Positions 26,560-35,301 of a DNA stretch of 64,000 nucleotides are shown piece after piece. The stretch lies in NCBI RefSeq assembly GCF_036013745.1, contig NZ_CP107880.1, forward strand, positions 9,858,001 to 9,922,000, in the 5' to 3' direction. The notes beneath the pieces are model-generated. The model saw nothing but the letters and a program-made list of their open reading frames with translations. It had not been told where the DNA came from and ran no database searches. This DNA comes from Streptomyces sp. NBC_00483 (GTDB lineage Bacteria; Actinomycetota; Actinomycetes; Streptomycetales; Streptomycetaceae). The translations under genes were made by a program, and so were the position numbers. Position 1 is the first letter of the stretch. Each line of letters opens with the position of its first letter.

Positions 26560-27450
26560 TCAGCCGAGCACCTTCTCCTTCACCAGCTGGAGGATCCGGC
26601 GGTCCTCGTCCGGACCGAGCCAGGCCTCCGGCGATCCCGGGTAGGTGTCGAACAGGATGTGCGTCGCCCCGAACTCCTCGAGCGTCGCCACGTCCTGCTT
26701 GATCTGCTCGATGCTGCCGTGACCGAGCGGGCGGTCCTCCGTGTCCGGCACGTCGCCGATCATCAGCTGGATGCGCGGCGCGAACTCCGGGACGGGCCGG
26801 CCCGCCTTCTCCGCCTCCTCGGCCAGACGCGGCAGCTGTGCACGCAGCTTGGCGACCGTCGGCATGAACGGGTGCCAGGCCTCACCGAGCCTGCCGGCCC
26901 TGCGCAGCGCCGCCGGTGAGTCGCCGCCGACCCACACCGGAAGCCCCGGGGCGGACGAGGGCGCGGGCCCGGTCCTCACACCTTCGAACTCCACGTACTT
27001 GCCCTTGAAGGTGAACGGATCCTGCGTCCACGAGCCGCGGATCGCCGCGAGGTACTCGTCGGTGATGGCGCCGCGCTCCTCGAACGGGACGCCGAGCACG
27101 CGGTACTCCTCCGCGGACCAGCCGACGCCCGCGCCGAGGATGAAGCCGCCGTCGTTCAACTGGTCGACGTTGGCGGCGAGGCGCGCCGTGTGCAGCGGGT
27201 GCCGGTAGGGGATGACGGTGATCGTCGTGCCGAGCGTGAGACCGGGCACGCGGCCGGCGAGGTGCGCGGCCAGGGTGAACTGGTCGTAGAACGGGGCCGG
27301 ATACACCGAGTGCACATCCGGGGTGACCACGATGTGGTCGGAGATCATCGCGAAGGTGAAGCCGAGGTCCCGGGCATCCGTGGCCTGGCGTACCAGGTGC
27401 TCGGGGGTCATGCCGTCGCCGAAGTTGAGAAGATTTACGCCATATCGCAT
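26560..27450 (-). CDS. LLM class (luciferase-like) F420-dependent-type oxidoreductase
   Basis: This 296-residue TIM-barrel protein belongs to the luciferase-like monooxygenase family, in the group usually linked to coenzyme F420. Typical segments are FAMISDHIV at about residue 34, GAGVGWSAEEYRVLGVPFEERG (positions about 106-127) and PVWVGGDSPAALRRAGRLGEAWHP. The last gives the cofactor phosphate-binding loop. Substrate unknown. It is transcribed alone towards the LacI gene, with a 34-bp direct repeat in the gap. Confidence 0.85.
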   Translation of the reverse strand: MRYGVNLLNFGDGMTPEHLVRQATDARDLGFTFAMISDHIVVTPDVHSVYPAPFYDQFTLAAHLAGRVPGLTLGTTITVIPYRHPLHTARLAANVDQLNDGGFILGAGVGWSAEEYRVLGVPFEERGAITDEYLAAIRGSWTQDPFTFKGKYVEFEGVRTGPAPSSAPGLPVWVGGDSPAALRRAGRLGEAWHPFMPTVAKLRAQLPRLAEEAEKAGRPVPEFAPRIQLMIGDVPDTEDRPLGHGSIEQIKQDVATLEEFGATHILFDTYPGSPEAWLGPDEDRRILQLVKEKVLG

Positions 27451-27550
27451 ACGGCGAGTCTCGACGATCTTGAGGCCTCGCGTCGAATCGCCTTCGGGGA
27501 TCCCGCGATTTCGGCCCCGGCACGGCGGTGTGCGGGCGGGGCCCGCGCGT

Positions 27551-28408
27551 TCAGCCGTGCGGAACGATCGCGACCGGGCTGGTCACATGGTGCACCACCG
27601 AGTGCGCGGTGCAGCCCAGACGGGACGCGTCGGTCTGCCGGCCCACCACCGTGAGGCTCGCCCCCGTGGCGGCCTTGAGGAGATGGTGGCCCGCCTGCCC
27701 GTACAGGAGCCGCTCCTCGACCGGCACCTCAGGATATTTCGTGCGCCAGGTCCGCACCGCCTCCATGAGGGACCGGCGCAGCCGCTCCTCCTGGCGCGCG
27801 GCGTCGCCCGGCCTCGCCCCGCCCGGCCGGTCGCCGCGCATCGGCGGCAGCGTCCAGGCGTGCAGCGCCTGCAGCGGGGCGCGGCGCAGGGCCGCGGCCT
27901 CGAAGGCGTACGAGAGGAGTTCGTCGGCGGGCGCCGTCACATCGAGCCCCACGACCACGGGACGGAAGTCGGGGCCCTCCCACTCGTCCTCCGGCAGCCC
28001 GCCGGCCCGCACCAGGACCACCGGACGCGTGGCGCGCGCCGTGACCGCGAGGGCGACCGAGCCGACGAGGAACCCCGAGTAGCCCGTGAAACCCCGCGAG
28101 CCGAGCACCAGGGTCTCCGACTCCGCGGCCGCCTCCAGCAGAGCGGCCACCGGCTGCTCGGGCCGGCGCCGGGCGATGATCTCGAGGGCGGGGTGGGCGT
28201 ACGAGAGCCGGAGCGCGACCACGTCGAGCACGCCGCGGTCGGGCAGATCGACGTCCGGGAGCCGGGGAGCGGGCCGCTCCGTGCCCGCCGCCTGCACGAG
28301 CCGCAGCGGAAGGCGGCGGCGCAGTGCCTCGCGGGCCGCCCAGTCCGCGGCGTGCACGCTCTCGCGTGAAGCGTCCGTCCCGACGCTCAGTACGCGGCTA
28401 CTGGTCAT
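27551..28408 (-). CDS. universal stress protein, two Usp domains
   Basis: This 285-residue tandem Usp protein is the second in the window. Domain 1 ends with LVLGSRGFTGYSGFLVGSVA and keeps the ATP-binding glycine pattern; domain 2 (TVVGRQTDASRLGCTAHSVVHH) has lost it. The start at 28408 is preceded by GGAGAGG. It is divergent from the Rv1733c-like membrane protein and within 2 kb of the DevR/DevS-like pair, matching the composition of DosR-type dormancy islands. Confidence 0.88.
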   Translation of the reverse strand: MTSSRVLSVGTDASRESVHAADWAAREALRRRLPLRLVQAAGTERPAPRLPDVDLPDRGVLDVVALRLSYAHPALEIIARRRPEQPVAALLEAAAESETLVLGSRGFTGYSGFLVGSVALAVTARATRPVVLVRAGGLPEDEWEGPDFRPVVVGLDVTAPADELLSYAFEAAALRRAPLQALHAWTLPPMRGDRPGGARPGDAARQEERLRRSLMEAVRTWRTKYPEVPVEERLLYGQAGHHLLKAATGASLTVVGRQTDASRLGCTAHSVVHHVTSPVAIVPHG

Positions 28409-28582
28409 GACGGGAACCTCTCCGTGGCGGTGACGCGGACGGTGTGCCTCCGGTGCGGGTTCCACACCTGGCGTTGATCACTCGTGTGGAGCACGGACGG
28501 ATCGGCTCCTCACGGGCTGTGGTGTCCGGGACCTTGTCACCGGTCCGACCTGCGCAGGGAGAGGCGAACCGGCCCTCGACGA

Positions 28583-28598
28583 GGGGCCGTTCGGCCCC
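28583..28598. promoter_or_regulatory. OsdR/DevR-like palindrome
   Basis: GGGGCCG-TT-CGGCCCC is a perfect 7-2-7 inverted repeat centred about 63 bp before the Rv1733c-like start. It is the most symmetrical member of the box family found at 7988, 29344 and 30013. Confidence 0.55.
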
Positions 28599-28653
28599 TG
28601 TGCCGGGCGGCCCGGGAGCGCGAGCGTGGCTTTACGCTGGCAGGGAGGTGACG

Positions 28654-29241
28654 ATGACGACCTGCAAGAAGTTCAGGCAAGCCAAGGGGAACCCCCTGCG
28701 GCGCAGGTCGGACGCGGTCGAGGGGTGGGCGGCGCTGTTGCTCGGACTGCTCGCTCTCCTGATGGCGCCCGCCGCCGGTGCCGTGGCCGGCTGGGCGACC
28801 CATGCCGACGCCGCCGGGGAGGCCCGCGTCCAGGTGACTCAGCGGCACATGGTGCGGGCCAAACTGGTCGAGGACGCCCCGGACGACGTGCCGTCCCAGA
28901 GCGGCGTACAGAACACGGTCACGTACCCGGTCAAGGTCCGCTGGACCGATGACGTACGAGGCAGCGTCGTGGCGAAGGCGCCCGTCCCCGCCGGGCTCGA
29001 ACGGGGCGACCGCACCGCCGTCTGGCTCGACAGGGGCGGCCGGGTCACCACCGAGCCCTGGGGCACCGAGGCCATCTGGGCCCGCACACTCACCGCCGCC
29101 TTCCTGGTCACCATCATCACCGCCACCCTCGCCCTCCTCGCCCGCTTCTTCCTGCGCCGCGCCCTCGATCACCGCAGGATCGCGGCATGGGAGCGGGACT
29201 GGAGCCGCGTGGGGCCCGAGTGGAGCCGGCGGCACGCGTAG
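28654..29241 (+). CDS. Rv1733c-like two-helix membrane protein
   Basis: This 195-residue protein has two transmembrane helices, at about residues 26-48 (AALLLGLLALLMAPAAGAVAG) and 148-170, flanking an extracytoplasmic beta-rich domain of about 95 residues. That layout and the C-terminal RRALDHRRIAAWERDW segment match the Rv1733c family, a DosR-regulon membrane protein in mycobacteria. The ATG follows GGGAGGTG. A perfect DevR-like palindrome lies 56 bp upstream. Function unknown; likely a hypoxia- or stress-induced envelope protein. Confidence 0.82.
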   Translation: MTTCKKFRQAKGNPLRRRSDAVEGWAALLLGLLALLMAPAAGAVAGWATHADAAGEARVQVTQRHMVRAKLVEDAPDDVPSQSGVQNTVTYPVKVRWTDDVRGSVVAKAPVPAGLERGDRTAVWLDRGGRVTTEPWGTEAIWARTLTAAFLVTIITATLALLARFFLRRALDHRRIAAWERDWSRVGPEWSRRHA

Positions 29242-29298
29242 GGCCGGGCCGCTACTGCGCCGGACGGGAGGTCGACGGCGACACGGAGCGCCTGCTCA

Positions 29299-29359
29299 GG
29301 GGCCCGAAAGGGCCCACTGGCAGAGCCGACAGGGCCCGGCGACGGAGCCGTTCGGCCCC
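29299..29359. promoter_or_regulatory. two clustered OsdR/DevR-like boxes
   Basis: GGGCCC-GAAA-GGGCCC occupies 29300-29315 and GGAGCCGTTCGGCCCC occupies 29344-29359, in the 281-bp gap before the cyclic-nucleotide-domain gene. The second differs by one base from the palindrome at 28583. The rest of the gap shows no ORF I trust. Confidence 0.5.
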
Positions 29360-29522
29360 TGCCCCCGCGGGCGGGGAGCGGGCATCGTCGTGGTATCGCA
29401 AGGACGCCGTCCGGAAGACGCGATGACGCCGCCGAAGCCCTGCTCCGCCGACAGCCGGGCCCCGGCGGCGTCCCCGAAGGAAGCGCTCCGGTCGTCGCCC
29501 GAGCCCCGGAAGGAGTCCGCCC

Positions 29523-29981
29523 ATGACCACCACGGCACCACGGATGAGTCAGACCCTGCCCGAGGAGTACCGCGGCCGGCTGATGCGTTTCGCCCGTGAC
29601 ATGAGCTTCCCGGAAGGCGCCCGGCTCTTCGCCGAGGGCTCCCGCGCCGACCGCTTCTGGATCCTGCGCACCGGCACCGTCGCCCTCGACATGCGGGTGC
29701 CGGGCCGGCACGCCCCCGTCGTCGAATACCTCGGCCACGGCGAACTCATCGGCTGGTCATGGCTGTTCCCGCCGTATGTGTGGCAGCTCGGCGCGCGGGC
29801 CGAAACCCGGGTCAGGGCCCACGAGTTCGACGCCGTCACGGTCCGCCTCCTGTGCGCCTCCGACCCCGGCCTCGGCTCCTTCGTGGCCCAGTGGGTGGGC
29901 GGAGTGCTCGCCCACCGGCTCAGCGTCACCCGCACCCGACTCCTCGACCTGTACGCCCCTTACGGATCGGGGGCCGCATAG
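29523..29981 (+). CDS. cyclic nucleotide-binding domain protein without HTH
   Basis: This 152-residue protein is a single Crp-type cyclic nucleotide-binding beta-barrel: EGARLFAEGSRADRFWILRTGTVALD is the front half and LGHGELIGWSW the phosphate-cassette region. The cassette lacks the canonical R-S/T-A-x nucleotide contact, so it may bind another ligand or none. The usual C-terminal winged helix is missing, the protein ending after the dimer helix. It lies between two DevR-like boxes and the DevR-like gene, so a role in redox or stress signalling is inferred. Confidence 0.8.
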   Translation: MTTTAPRMSQTLPEEYRGRLMRFARDMSFPEGARLFAEGSRADRFWILRTGTVALDMRVPGRHAPVVEYLGHGELIGWSWLFPPYVWQLGARAETRVRAHEFDAVTVRLLCASDPGLGSFVAQWVGGVLAHRLSVTRTRLLDLYAPYGSGAA

Positions 29982-29993
29982 CACGACGACGGG

Positions 29994-30033
29994 CCGCCAG
30001 GGCCAGGTGAACGGTACCGTTCGGCCCTGGCGG
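29994..30033. promoter_or_regulatory. nested palindromes: hairpin around a DevR-like box
   Basis: CCGCCAGGGCC (29994-30004) pairs perfectly with GGCCCTGGCGG (30023-30033). The loop holds a 14-bp perfect palindrome GAACGGTACCGTTC (30009-30022). GGTACCGTTCGGCCCT at 30013-30028 is a member of the GGNNCCGTTCGGCCC box family. The hairpin can end the upstream gene while the box can control the response regulator starting at 30109. Confidence 0.55.
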
Positions 30034-30108
30034 ATCAGTCCGTCCGGCCCCAGGATCTAGACGGGTTCGCATCCAGACGTGCGGGAACACCACATCCGAG
30101 GGGGCCGT

Positions 30109-30819
30109 ATGCCACAATCACGTACTTTCTCAGCGGATCGGCCCATTCGCATCCTGCTGCTCGACGATCACGAAGTGGTGCGGCGCGGCCTGCGTGACCT
30201 CCTCGGAGCGGAACCCGACATGACCGTCGTCGGCGAGGCCGCCACCGCCGCTCAGGCGCTCGCGCGTGGACCCGCGCTCCGTCCCGACGTGGCCGTGCTC
30301 GACGTGCGCCTCCCGGACGGCGACGGCATCACGATCTGCCGCGAACTGCGTGTGCTCATCCCGGATGTGAGCTGTCTGATGCTCACCTCGTTCGACGACG
30401 ACGACGCGTTGCTCGACGCCATCATGGCCGGCGCGGGCGGCTACGTACTGAAGCAGATCAAGGGCTCCGACCTGGTCTCCGCGGTACGCACCGTCGCCGC
30501 GGGCGAGTCCATGCTCGACCCGGCGACGACGGCCCGCCTGATGCGCAGCCTGCGCGGCCCGGAGCAGGGCAGGTCGGGCGCGACGGACGCCGCGGGAGCG
30601 CCGGTGGCCGAGGGCGTCGAGCTGACCGACCGTGAGCGGGACATTCTCGCGCTGGTGGGGGAGGGGCTCACCAACCGGCAGATCGGGCGGCGGCTCTTCC
30701 TGTCGGAGAAGACGGTGAAGAACAACATCTCCCGGCTGCTCGCCAAGTTGGGCGTGGAGCGCAGGATCCAGGCCGCCGTGATCGCTACGAGGCTGCCGCA
30801 GGACAGGCACCGACCGTGA
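30109..30819 (+). CDS. DevR/OsdR-like response regulator (NarL/LuxR type)
   Basis: This 236-residue response regulator has a receiver domain with phosphoacceptor D65 in [11 protein letters not shown] and a C-terminal LuxR HTH. The HTH end, [25 protein letters not shown], is nearly the DosR/DevR form of mycobacteria, including the AKLG-ERR-QAA pattern. The ATG at 30109 is chosen; an in-frame GTG at 30079 is also possible. It is convergent with its probable cognate kinase. A box of the family seen near the stress genes lies about 80 bp upstream, suggesting autoregulation. Confidence 0.88.
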   Translation: MPQSRTFSADRPIRILLLDDHEVVRRGLRDLLGAEPDMTVVGEAATAAQALARGPALRPDVAVLDVRLPDGDGITICRELRVLIPDVSCLMLTSFDDDDALLDAIMAGAGGYVLKQIKGSDLVSAVRTVAAGESMLDPATTARLMRSLRGPEQGRSGATDAAGAPVAEGVELTDRERDILALVGEGLTNRQIGRRLFLSEKTVKNNISRLLAKLGVERRIQAAVIATRLPQDRHRP

Positions 30820-30853
30820 CAGTCAACGGTTCACGGACAGCCAACGGCTCACG
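30818..30853. repeat. 18-bp tandem duplication joining two gene ends
   Basis: Two 18-bp copies (30818-30835, 30836-30853) differ only by three T/C changes. The response regulator stop codon overlaps the first copy, the kinase stop codon the second. Confidence 0.75.
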
Positions 30854-32588
30854 CGTCCTGCGGCGGTGAGGCCAGCGGCACCGTCCACTCCAGGAGGGTG
30901 CCGCCGCTGTCCCGTGCCGTGGCCGTCAGCGCTCCGCCGCGCCGCCCCGCGCGGGCCGCGAGATTGGCGAGCCCGCTGCGATGACTGTCGGGCTCCGTGG
31001 CGATCCCCACGCCGTTGTCCTCCACGGTCAGCGTCAGCGCACCGCCGCGTACGACGAGCGCGACATCGGCGGAGGAGGCGCGCGCGTGCCGGGCCACGTT
31101 CGTGAGCGCCTCGCCGAGCACGGCGAGCGCGTCGTCGGCGAGGGGCCCCGGCACATCCGCGTCGATCAGGCCCTCCATGCGCAACGACGGGGTGAAGCCC
31201 AGGACTTGGGCCGCGTCCTCCACCGCCCGTACGACCCGCACCCGCAGGCCGGATCCGGTCGGCGGGGCGTCGCGCTCGCGCAGGCCGAAGATCGTGGAGC
31301 GGATGATCTTGATGGTGGTGTCGAGGTCGTCCACGGCCCGCAGCAGACGCTCCGACGCCTCCGGGTGCTGCACGAACCGCTGCGCGCTCTGCAGCGTCAT
31401 ACCGGTCGCGAACAGCCGCTGGATCGCCAGGTCGTGGAGGTCGCGGGCGATCCGGTCGCGGTCCTCCAGAAGGCTCATCTGCTCCGCGTCCCGCCGCCGG
31501 TCCGCGAGCTCCAGGGCGAGGGCCGCCTGGCCCGCGAAGCCGCCCAGCGGTATCAACTCGGCCGCGGAGAACGGCGGGTGATCGGCGCGGCGGGCCAGCA
31601 TGAGCACGCCGCGCACGCCCTCCGACGTGCCGATCGGCACCGCCACGGCGGGCCCGAGGCCGTCCCAACGGTCCGGCTGGTAGGTGATCCGCGGGTCCTT
31701 GCGGATGTCGTCCGACGTGACCAACTTGCCCGCGGCGAGCGCCGCTCCGGCGAAGGTGCCCTCGCGCGGCAGGGTCACGTCGCTGTGCGCACGGGAGCGT
31801 TCGCCGAGCGCCAGTGTCTCGTGCAGCAGATGATCGCCGGGGACGAGGAGGGCCACCACCCCGAGGTCAGCGGCGGTGATCTCCCGCGCCCGGTCCACCA
31901 TGAGACGCAGCACCTCGGCCTCGTCGGCGCCCGACAGCAGACTCCCGGTGAAGTCGGCGCTCAACTGAAGCCAGCGCTCCCGGAGCCGAACCTCCTCGAA
32001 CAGGCGGGCGTTCTCGATCGCCACGCCCGCGGCGGCACTCAGCGTCTGCAGCACCGCCACGTCCTCGTCGTCGAAGTCGCCGCCGCCACGCTTCTGCGTC
32101 AGATACAGGTTCCCGAACACGTCGTCGCGGACCCGGATCGGCGTGCCCACGAACGTGTGCATCGGCGGATGGCGCGGCGGGAAGCCCGCGGAGGCGGGGT
32201 GCCCGGCGAGCTCGGACAGGCGCAGCGGCTCCGGATGCCGGATCAGCTCGCCCAACAGACCGTGCCCCGACGGCAGGTCACCGATCTCCGCGCGCAGGTC
32301 GTCGCTGATCCCGACCGGCAGGAACTGCGACAGCTTGCGCCGGTCCTCGCCGATCACCCCGAGCGCCCCGTACTCGGCGTCCACCAGCACCACGGCCGCC
32401 TCCACGATGCGCCGCAGCACCTGGGAGAGATCCAGCTCCTGGCCCACCGACAGGACCGCCTCGAGCAGTCCCTGCAGGCGGTCGCGGGTACGCCGGACCG
32501 TGCCGATGCGTACCTGGAGTTCTTCGAGCAGTTCGTCGAGCCGCAACCTCGGCAGCGGGCCCGGCCCCCGTGCACCGTCCTCGGCCAT
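30849..32588 (-). CDS. DevS/DosS-like GAF sensor histidine kinase
   Basis: This 579-residue soluble kinase has two GAF domains (about residues 50-195 and 215-365), a HisKA_3 dimerisation segment with phosphoacceptor H385 in ARDLHDLAIQRLFATG, and an HATPase domain with DNGVGI. In GAF-A the segment RHPPMHTF places H140 22 residues before Y162 of NLYLT, the same spacing as heme ligand H149 and Y171 of mycobacterial DosS. Heme-based oxygen, NO or CO sensing is therefore likely. The start at 32588 has GGAGG upstream. It is convergent with the DevR-like regulator and lies downstream of a LuxR-type gene. Confidence 0.88.
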   Translation of the reverse strand: MAEDGARGPGPLPRLRLDELLEELQVRIGTVRRTRDRLQGLLEAVLSVGQELDLSQVLRRIVEAAVVLVDAEYGALGVIGEDRRKLSQFLPVGISDDLRAEIGDLPSGHGLLGELIRHPEPLRLSELAGHPASAGFPPRHPPMHTFVGTPIRVRDDVFGNLYLTQKRGGGDFDDEDVAVLQTLSAAAGVAIENARLFEEVRLRERWLQLSADFTGSLLSGADEAEVLRLMVDRAREITAADLGVVALLVPGDHLLHETLALGERSRAHSDVTLPREGTFAGAALAAGKLVTSDDIRKDPRITYQPDRWDGLGPAVAVPIGTSEGVRGVLMLARRADHPPFSAAELIPLGGFAGQAALALELADRRRDAEQMSLLEDRDRIARDLHDLAIQRLFATGMTLQSAQRFVQHPEASERLLRAVDDLDTTIKIIRSTIFGLRERDAPPTGSGLRVRVVRAVEDAAQVLGFTPSLRMEGLIDADVPGPLADDALAVLGEALTNVARHARASSADVALVVRGGALTLTVEDNGVGIATEPDSHRSGLANLAARAGRRGGALTATARDSGGTLLEWTVPLASPPQDA

Positions 32589-32665
32589 CCGGCCTCCGTG
32601 GACCTCGGTGAGGTGTCGTTCCGTACTCAAGGTAGCGGCTGTTCGCGCCCTGACGACCTGCTTCG

Positions 32666-35017
32666 TCACACCTCGGACGGTGGAACGGCGGAGTCCGCGG
32701 ACGATGCGGCGTGCAGAGCGGCGATCTGGGAACGGGAGGTGAAGCCGAGCTTGGTGAGGATGTGCTCCACATGGGAGTCGATCGTCCGCTTCGACACCAC
32801 GAGCTTCGCCGCGATCTCCTTGTTGGTGCAGCCGTCGCCGACCAGGGCGGCCACCTGACGCTCGCGGGGCGTGAGCCCGTCGGTGGGGCCCGAGCGCTGC
32901 GGGGGGACGTCGGGGGACGGCGCCGACGCGTCGTCGAGCGCCAGGTCCACCACGGCGTCGAGCGGGAGCGCCGCGCCCTCCTCGAACGAGTGGTGGTAGC
33001 CGTCGGCACCGAGCACCTTGCGGGCCGGGTCCGCGGCCCGCGTGTGCAGTTCGTGCAGCACGGGGAGCCCGAACCTGGCCTCCTTCGCGGCCCGGCGCCA
33101 CAGCGCGTCGGCCGCGCCCTGCAGTGCCGCGACCCGCTCGAAGCGCCGCAGCTGCGCCGCGTGCCAGGCCAGGCCCTCCAGGAAGTGGGCGAGCCCCATC
33201 AGGTCGTCCAGCGCCGCCTTGCTGCGGATGCCCTCGCGGGTGCACTCCACGGACGCCTCGTGCTCGCCCTTCAGCCACAGGCCCACGCTCTTGACCCACA
33301 GGGCCCAGCTGCGCGCCCACTGCTCGCCCGGATGCGCGGCGCCGCGCGCGAGCGAGTCGTCGCACCAGGCGATGCCCTTGTCGTGGTCGCCGGTGAGGAT
33401 CAGCATGAACCCGGCGTAGAAGCCCAGCATGAGCAGGCCGGTGTCGTCGCCGAGCGCCGTCATCCGGGCCCGGACCTCGTCGAAGTCGTCGGCGCAGCCC
33501 TCCATCCGGCCGAGGAAGTACCGACGGTGCGCCTGGAAGGAGAACGTCCACGTGGCGCCGACCTGGTCGCCGATCCGCGCGGCGATCTGCTCGGCCTCCT
33601 TCAACAGCGCCTCGTTCTTGCCCCGTTCCCCCTGGATGTCCATGTACCAGCTGATCAGCCACAGCGCCTTGACGCGCTGCGGTGACTCGTCGCGGCAGCC
33701 GTCCAGGGTGCGGCGCAGCCAGTAACGGCCCTCGGTGAGCAGTCCGGTCGCGTGCCAGTAGCCCCACAGCGCCGTCGCCATCTCCAGTCCGTCGCAGTGC
33801 AGTCGGGGCGTCGCGACGCAGTACTCAAGGGCGATCCGGACGTTGGCCTGGTCCCGCACGAGCGCCCGCAGCAGGGGGATCTGCGCGTCCCCCGTCCACT
33901 CCTGGTCGAAGGCGCGCGCCGCGTCGAGGAAGTACTCCAGGTGGCGGCGCCGGGCCCGATCCTCGCCGCCGAGCGCGGCGAGCTGCTCCAGGCCGTACTC
34001 GCGGATGGTGTCGAGCATCCGGTACCGCGTGCCCTCGGGGGTCTCGACCCGCACCACGACCGACTTCTCGACGAGGCCGATGAGCGAGGTCAGCACGTCC
34101 TCGACCGGCAGGACCTCGTCGTCGGCGCACACCACCTCGGCCGCCTGGAGGCTCAACTCGCCCGCGAACACGGACAGTCGGGCCCACAGCAGCCGCTCCG
34201 CCGCGGTCGACAGGTCGTGGCTCCAGCCGATCGCCGTACGCAGCGTCTGATGGCGCGGCACCGACGTGCGGCGACCGCCGGTGAGCAGCCGGAACCGGTC
34301 GTCGAGCCGGGCCAGCATCTCGTCGAGCGACAGCACGCGCAGCCGGGAGACCGCGAGTTCGATGGCGAGTGGGATCCCGTCGAGCCGGCGGCACAGCGCC
34401 AGTACGTCCGCCCGGTTGTCCTCGCTCACCGTGAACCCCTGCACCGCCGCGGACGCCCGGTCGGCGAACAGCGCCAGCGCGTCGCACTCCCGCCCCGCGC
34501 CGTCCGCGGGCTCCGGCATGCTCAGCGGGCCGATCGCGAGGACGTGCTCCCCGGGCACGTCGAGCGGCTGCCGGCTGGTGGCGACGATCCTCAACCGGGG
34601 TGCGGAGCGCAGCAGTTCGTCGCAGAGCACCGCGCACGCGTCGACCAGGTGCTCGCAGGTGTCGAGCAGCAACAGCAGCTCGCGCCCCTCCAGATGGTCG
34701 GCGATCACCTCGATGGCGGGCCGCGCCGCCTGCTCCGGCAGGTCGAGCGCCGCCGCGACCGCGTTCGCGAGCAGCGCCGGGTCGTGCAGCGCGGAGAGCT
34801 CCACGAGCCGCACCCCGTCGGCATACGTCTCCCGCGACTCGCGTGCCGCGCGCACCGCGGTCCGGGTCTTGCCGACACCGCCCGGCCCGGTCAGCGTGAC
34901 GAGCCTGGCCCGCGTCAGCACGTCCGCGACCTGGCCCAGCTCCCGGCGCCGCCCGACGAAACTGGTGGTCTCGGCGGGCAGGTCTCCCGGCGTACGCCGG
35001 GTGGGACTGGGGTTCAT
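32666..35017 (-). CDS. LuxR family regulator with NB-ARC-type ATPase
   Basis: This 783-residue regulator has an N-terminal ATPase with Walker A TGPGGVGKTRTA (about residues 43-54) and Walker B LLLLLDTCEHL, a winged-helix-like segment, TPR-like helices and a C-terminal LuxR HTH (LTPRERQVAALVGDGCTNKEIAAKL). That is the standard layout of the ATPase-LuxR group common in actinobacteria. Regulator targets are unknown. It precedes the GAF kinase on the same strand by 77 nt, so the two may be co-transcribed. Confidence 0.88.
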   Translation of the reverse strand: MNPSPTRRTPGDLPAETTSFVGRRRELGQVADVLTRARLVTLTGPGGVGKTRTAVRAARESRETYADGVRLVELSALHDPALLANAVAAALDLPEQAARPAIEVIADHLEGRELLLLLDTCEHLVDACAVLCDELLRSAPRLRIVATSRQPLDVPGEHVLAIGPLSMPEPADGAGRECDALALFADRASAAVQGFTVSEDNRADVLALCRRLDGIPLAIELAVSRLRVLSLDEMLARLDDRFRLLTGGRRTSVPRHQTLRTAIGWSHDLSTAAERLLWARLSVFAGELSLQAAEVVCADDEVLPVEDVLTSLIGLVEKSVVVRVETPEGTRYRMLDTIREYGLEQLAALGGEDRARRRHLEYFLDAARAFDQEWTGDAQIPLLRALVRDQANVRIALEYCVATPRLHCDGLEMATALWGYWHATGLLTEGRYWLRRTLDGCRDESPQRVKALWLISWYMDIQGERGKNEALLKEAEQIAARIGDQVGATWTFSFQAHRRYFLGRMEGCADDFDEVRARMTALGDDTGLLMLGFYAGFMLILTGDHDKGIAWCDDSLARGAAHPGEQWARSWALWVKSVGLWLKGEHEASVECTREGIRSKAALDDLMGLAHFLEGLAWHAAQLRRFERVAALQGAADALWRRAAKEARFGLPVLHELHTRAADPARKVLGADGYHHSFEEGAALPLDAVVDLALDDASAPSPDVPPQRSGPTDGLTPRERQVAALVGDGCTNKEIAAKLVVSKRTIDSHVEHILTKLGFTSRSQIAALHAASSADSAVPPSEV

Positions 35018-35301
35018 GAGGGGCTCACCTCGTGCGGTGCGGAGGGCGGCGACTGCCGCCGCCAGGCTAGGCGGAACGGGGCGCGAACGAACCCCCTTCA
35101 CCGCACGACCACTCGAACGGGAAAGGGAACATGGGTAGTTGGCACGTCCCCCGCGATTTCCGCACGCACTTCGGGGAAACCGTCACACGGAGCGCCCGGC
35201 TGACTACACTTCCCGGAACGCCACGGCTGTCCCGCCGATCGAGCCGCGCCCCACCGGCACCACCGGAGCCGAGACGTCCGGCCCCCTCTCGAAAGGCCCT
35301 C

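Noticed and set aside
28499..28550. Further DevR-like box (GGGACC...GGTCC) near the second Usp gene
   Set aside because: Arm spacing does not fit the other five boxes.
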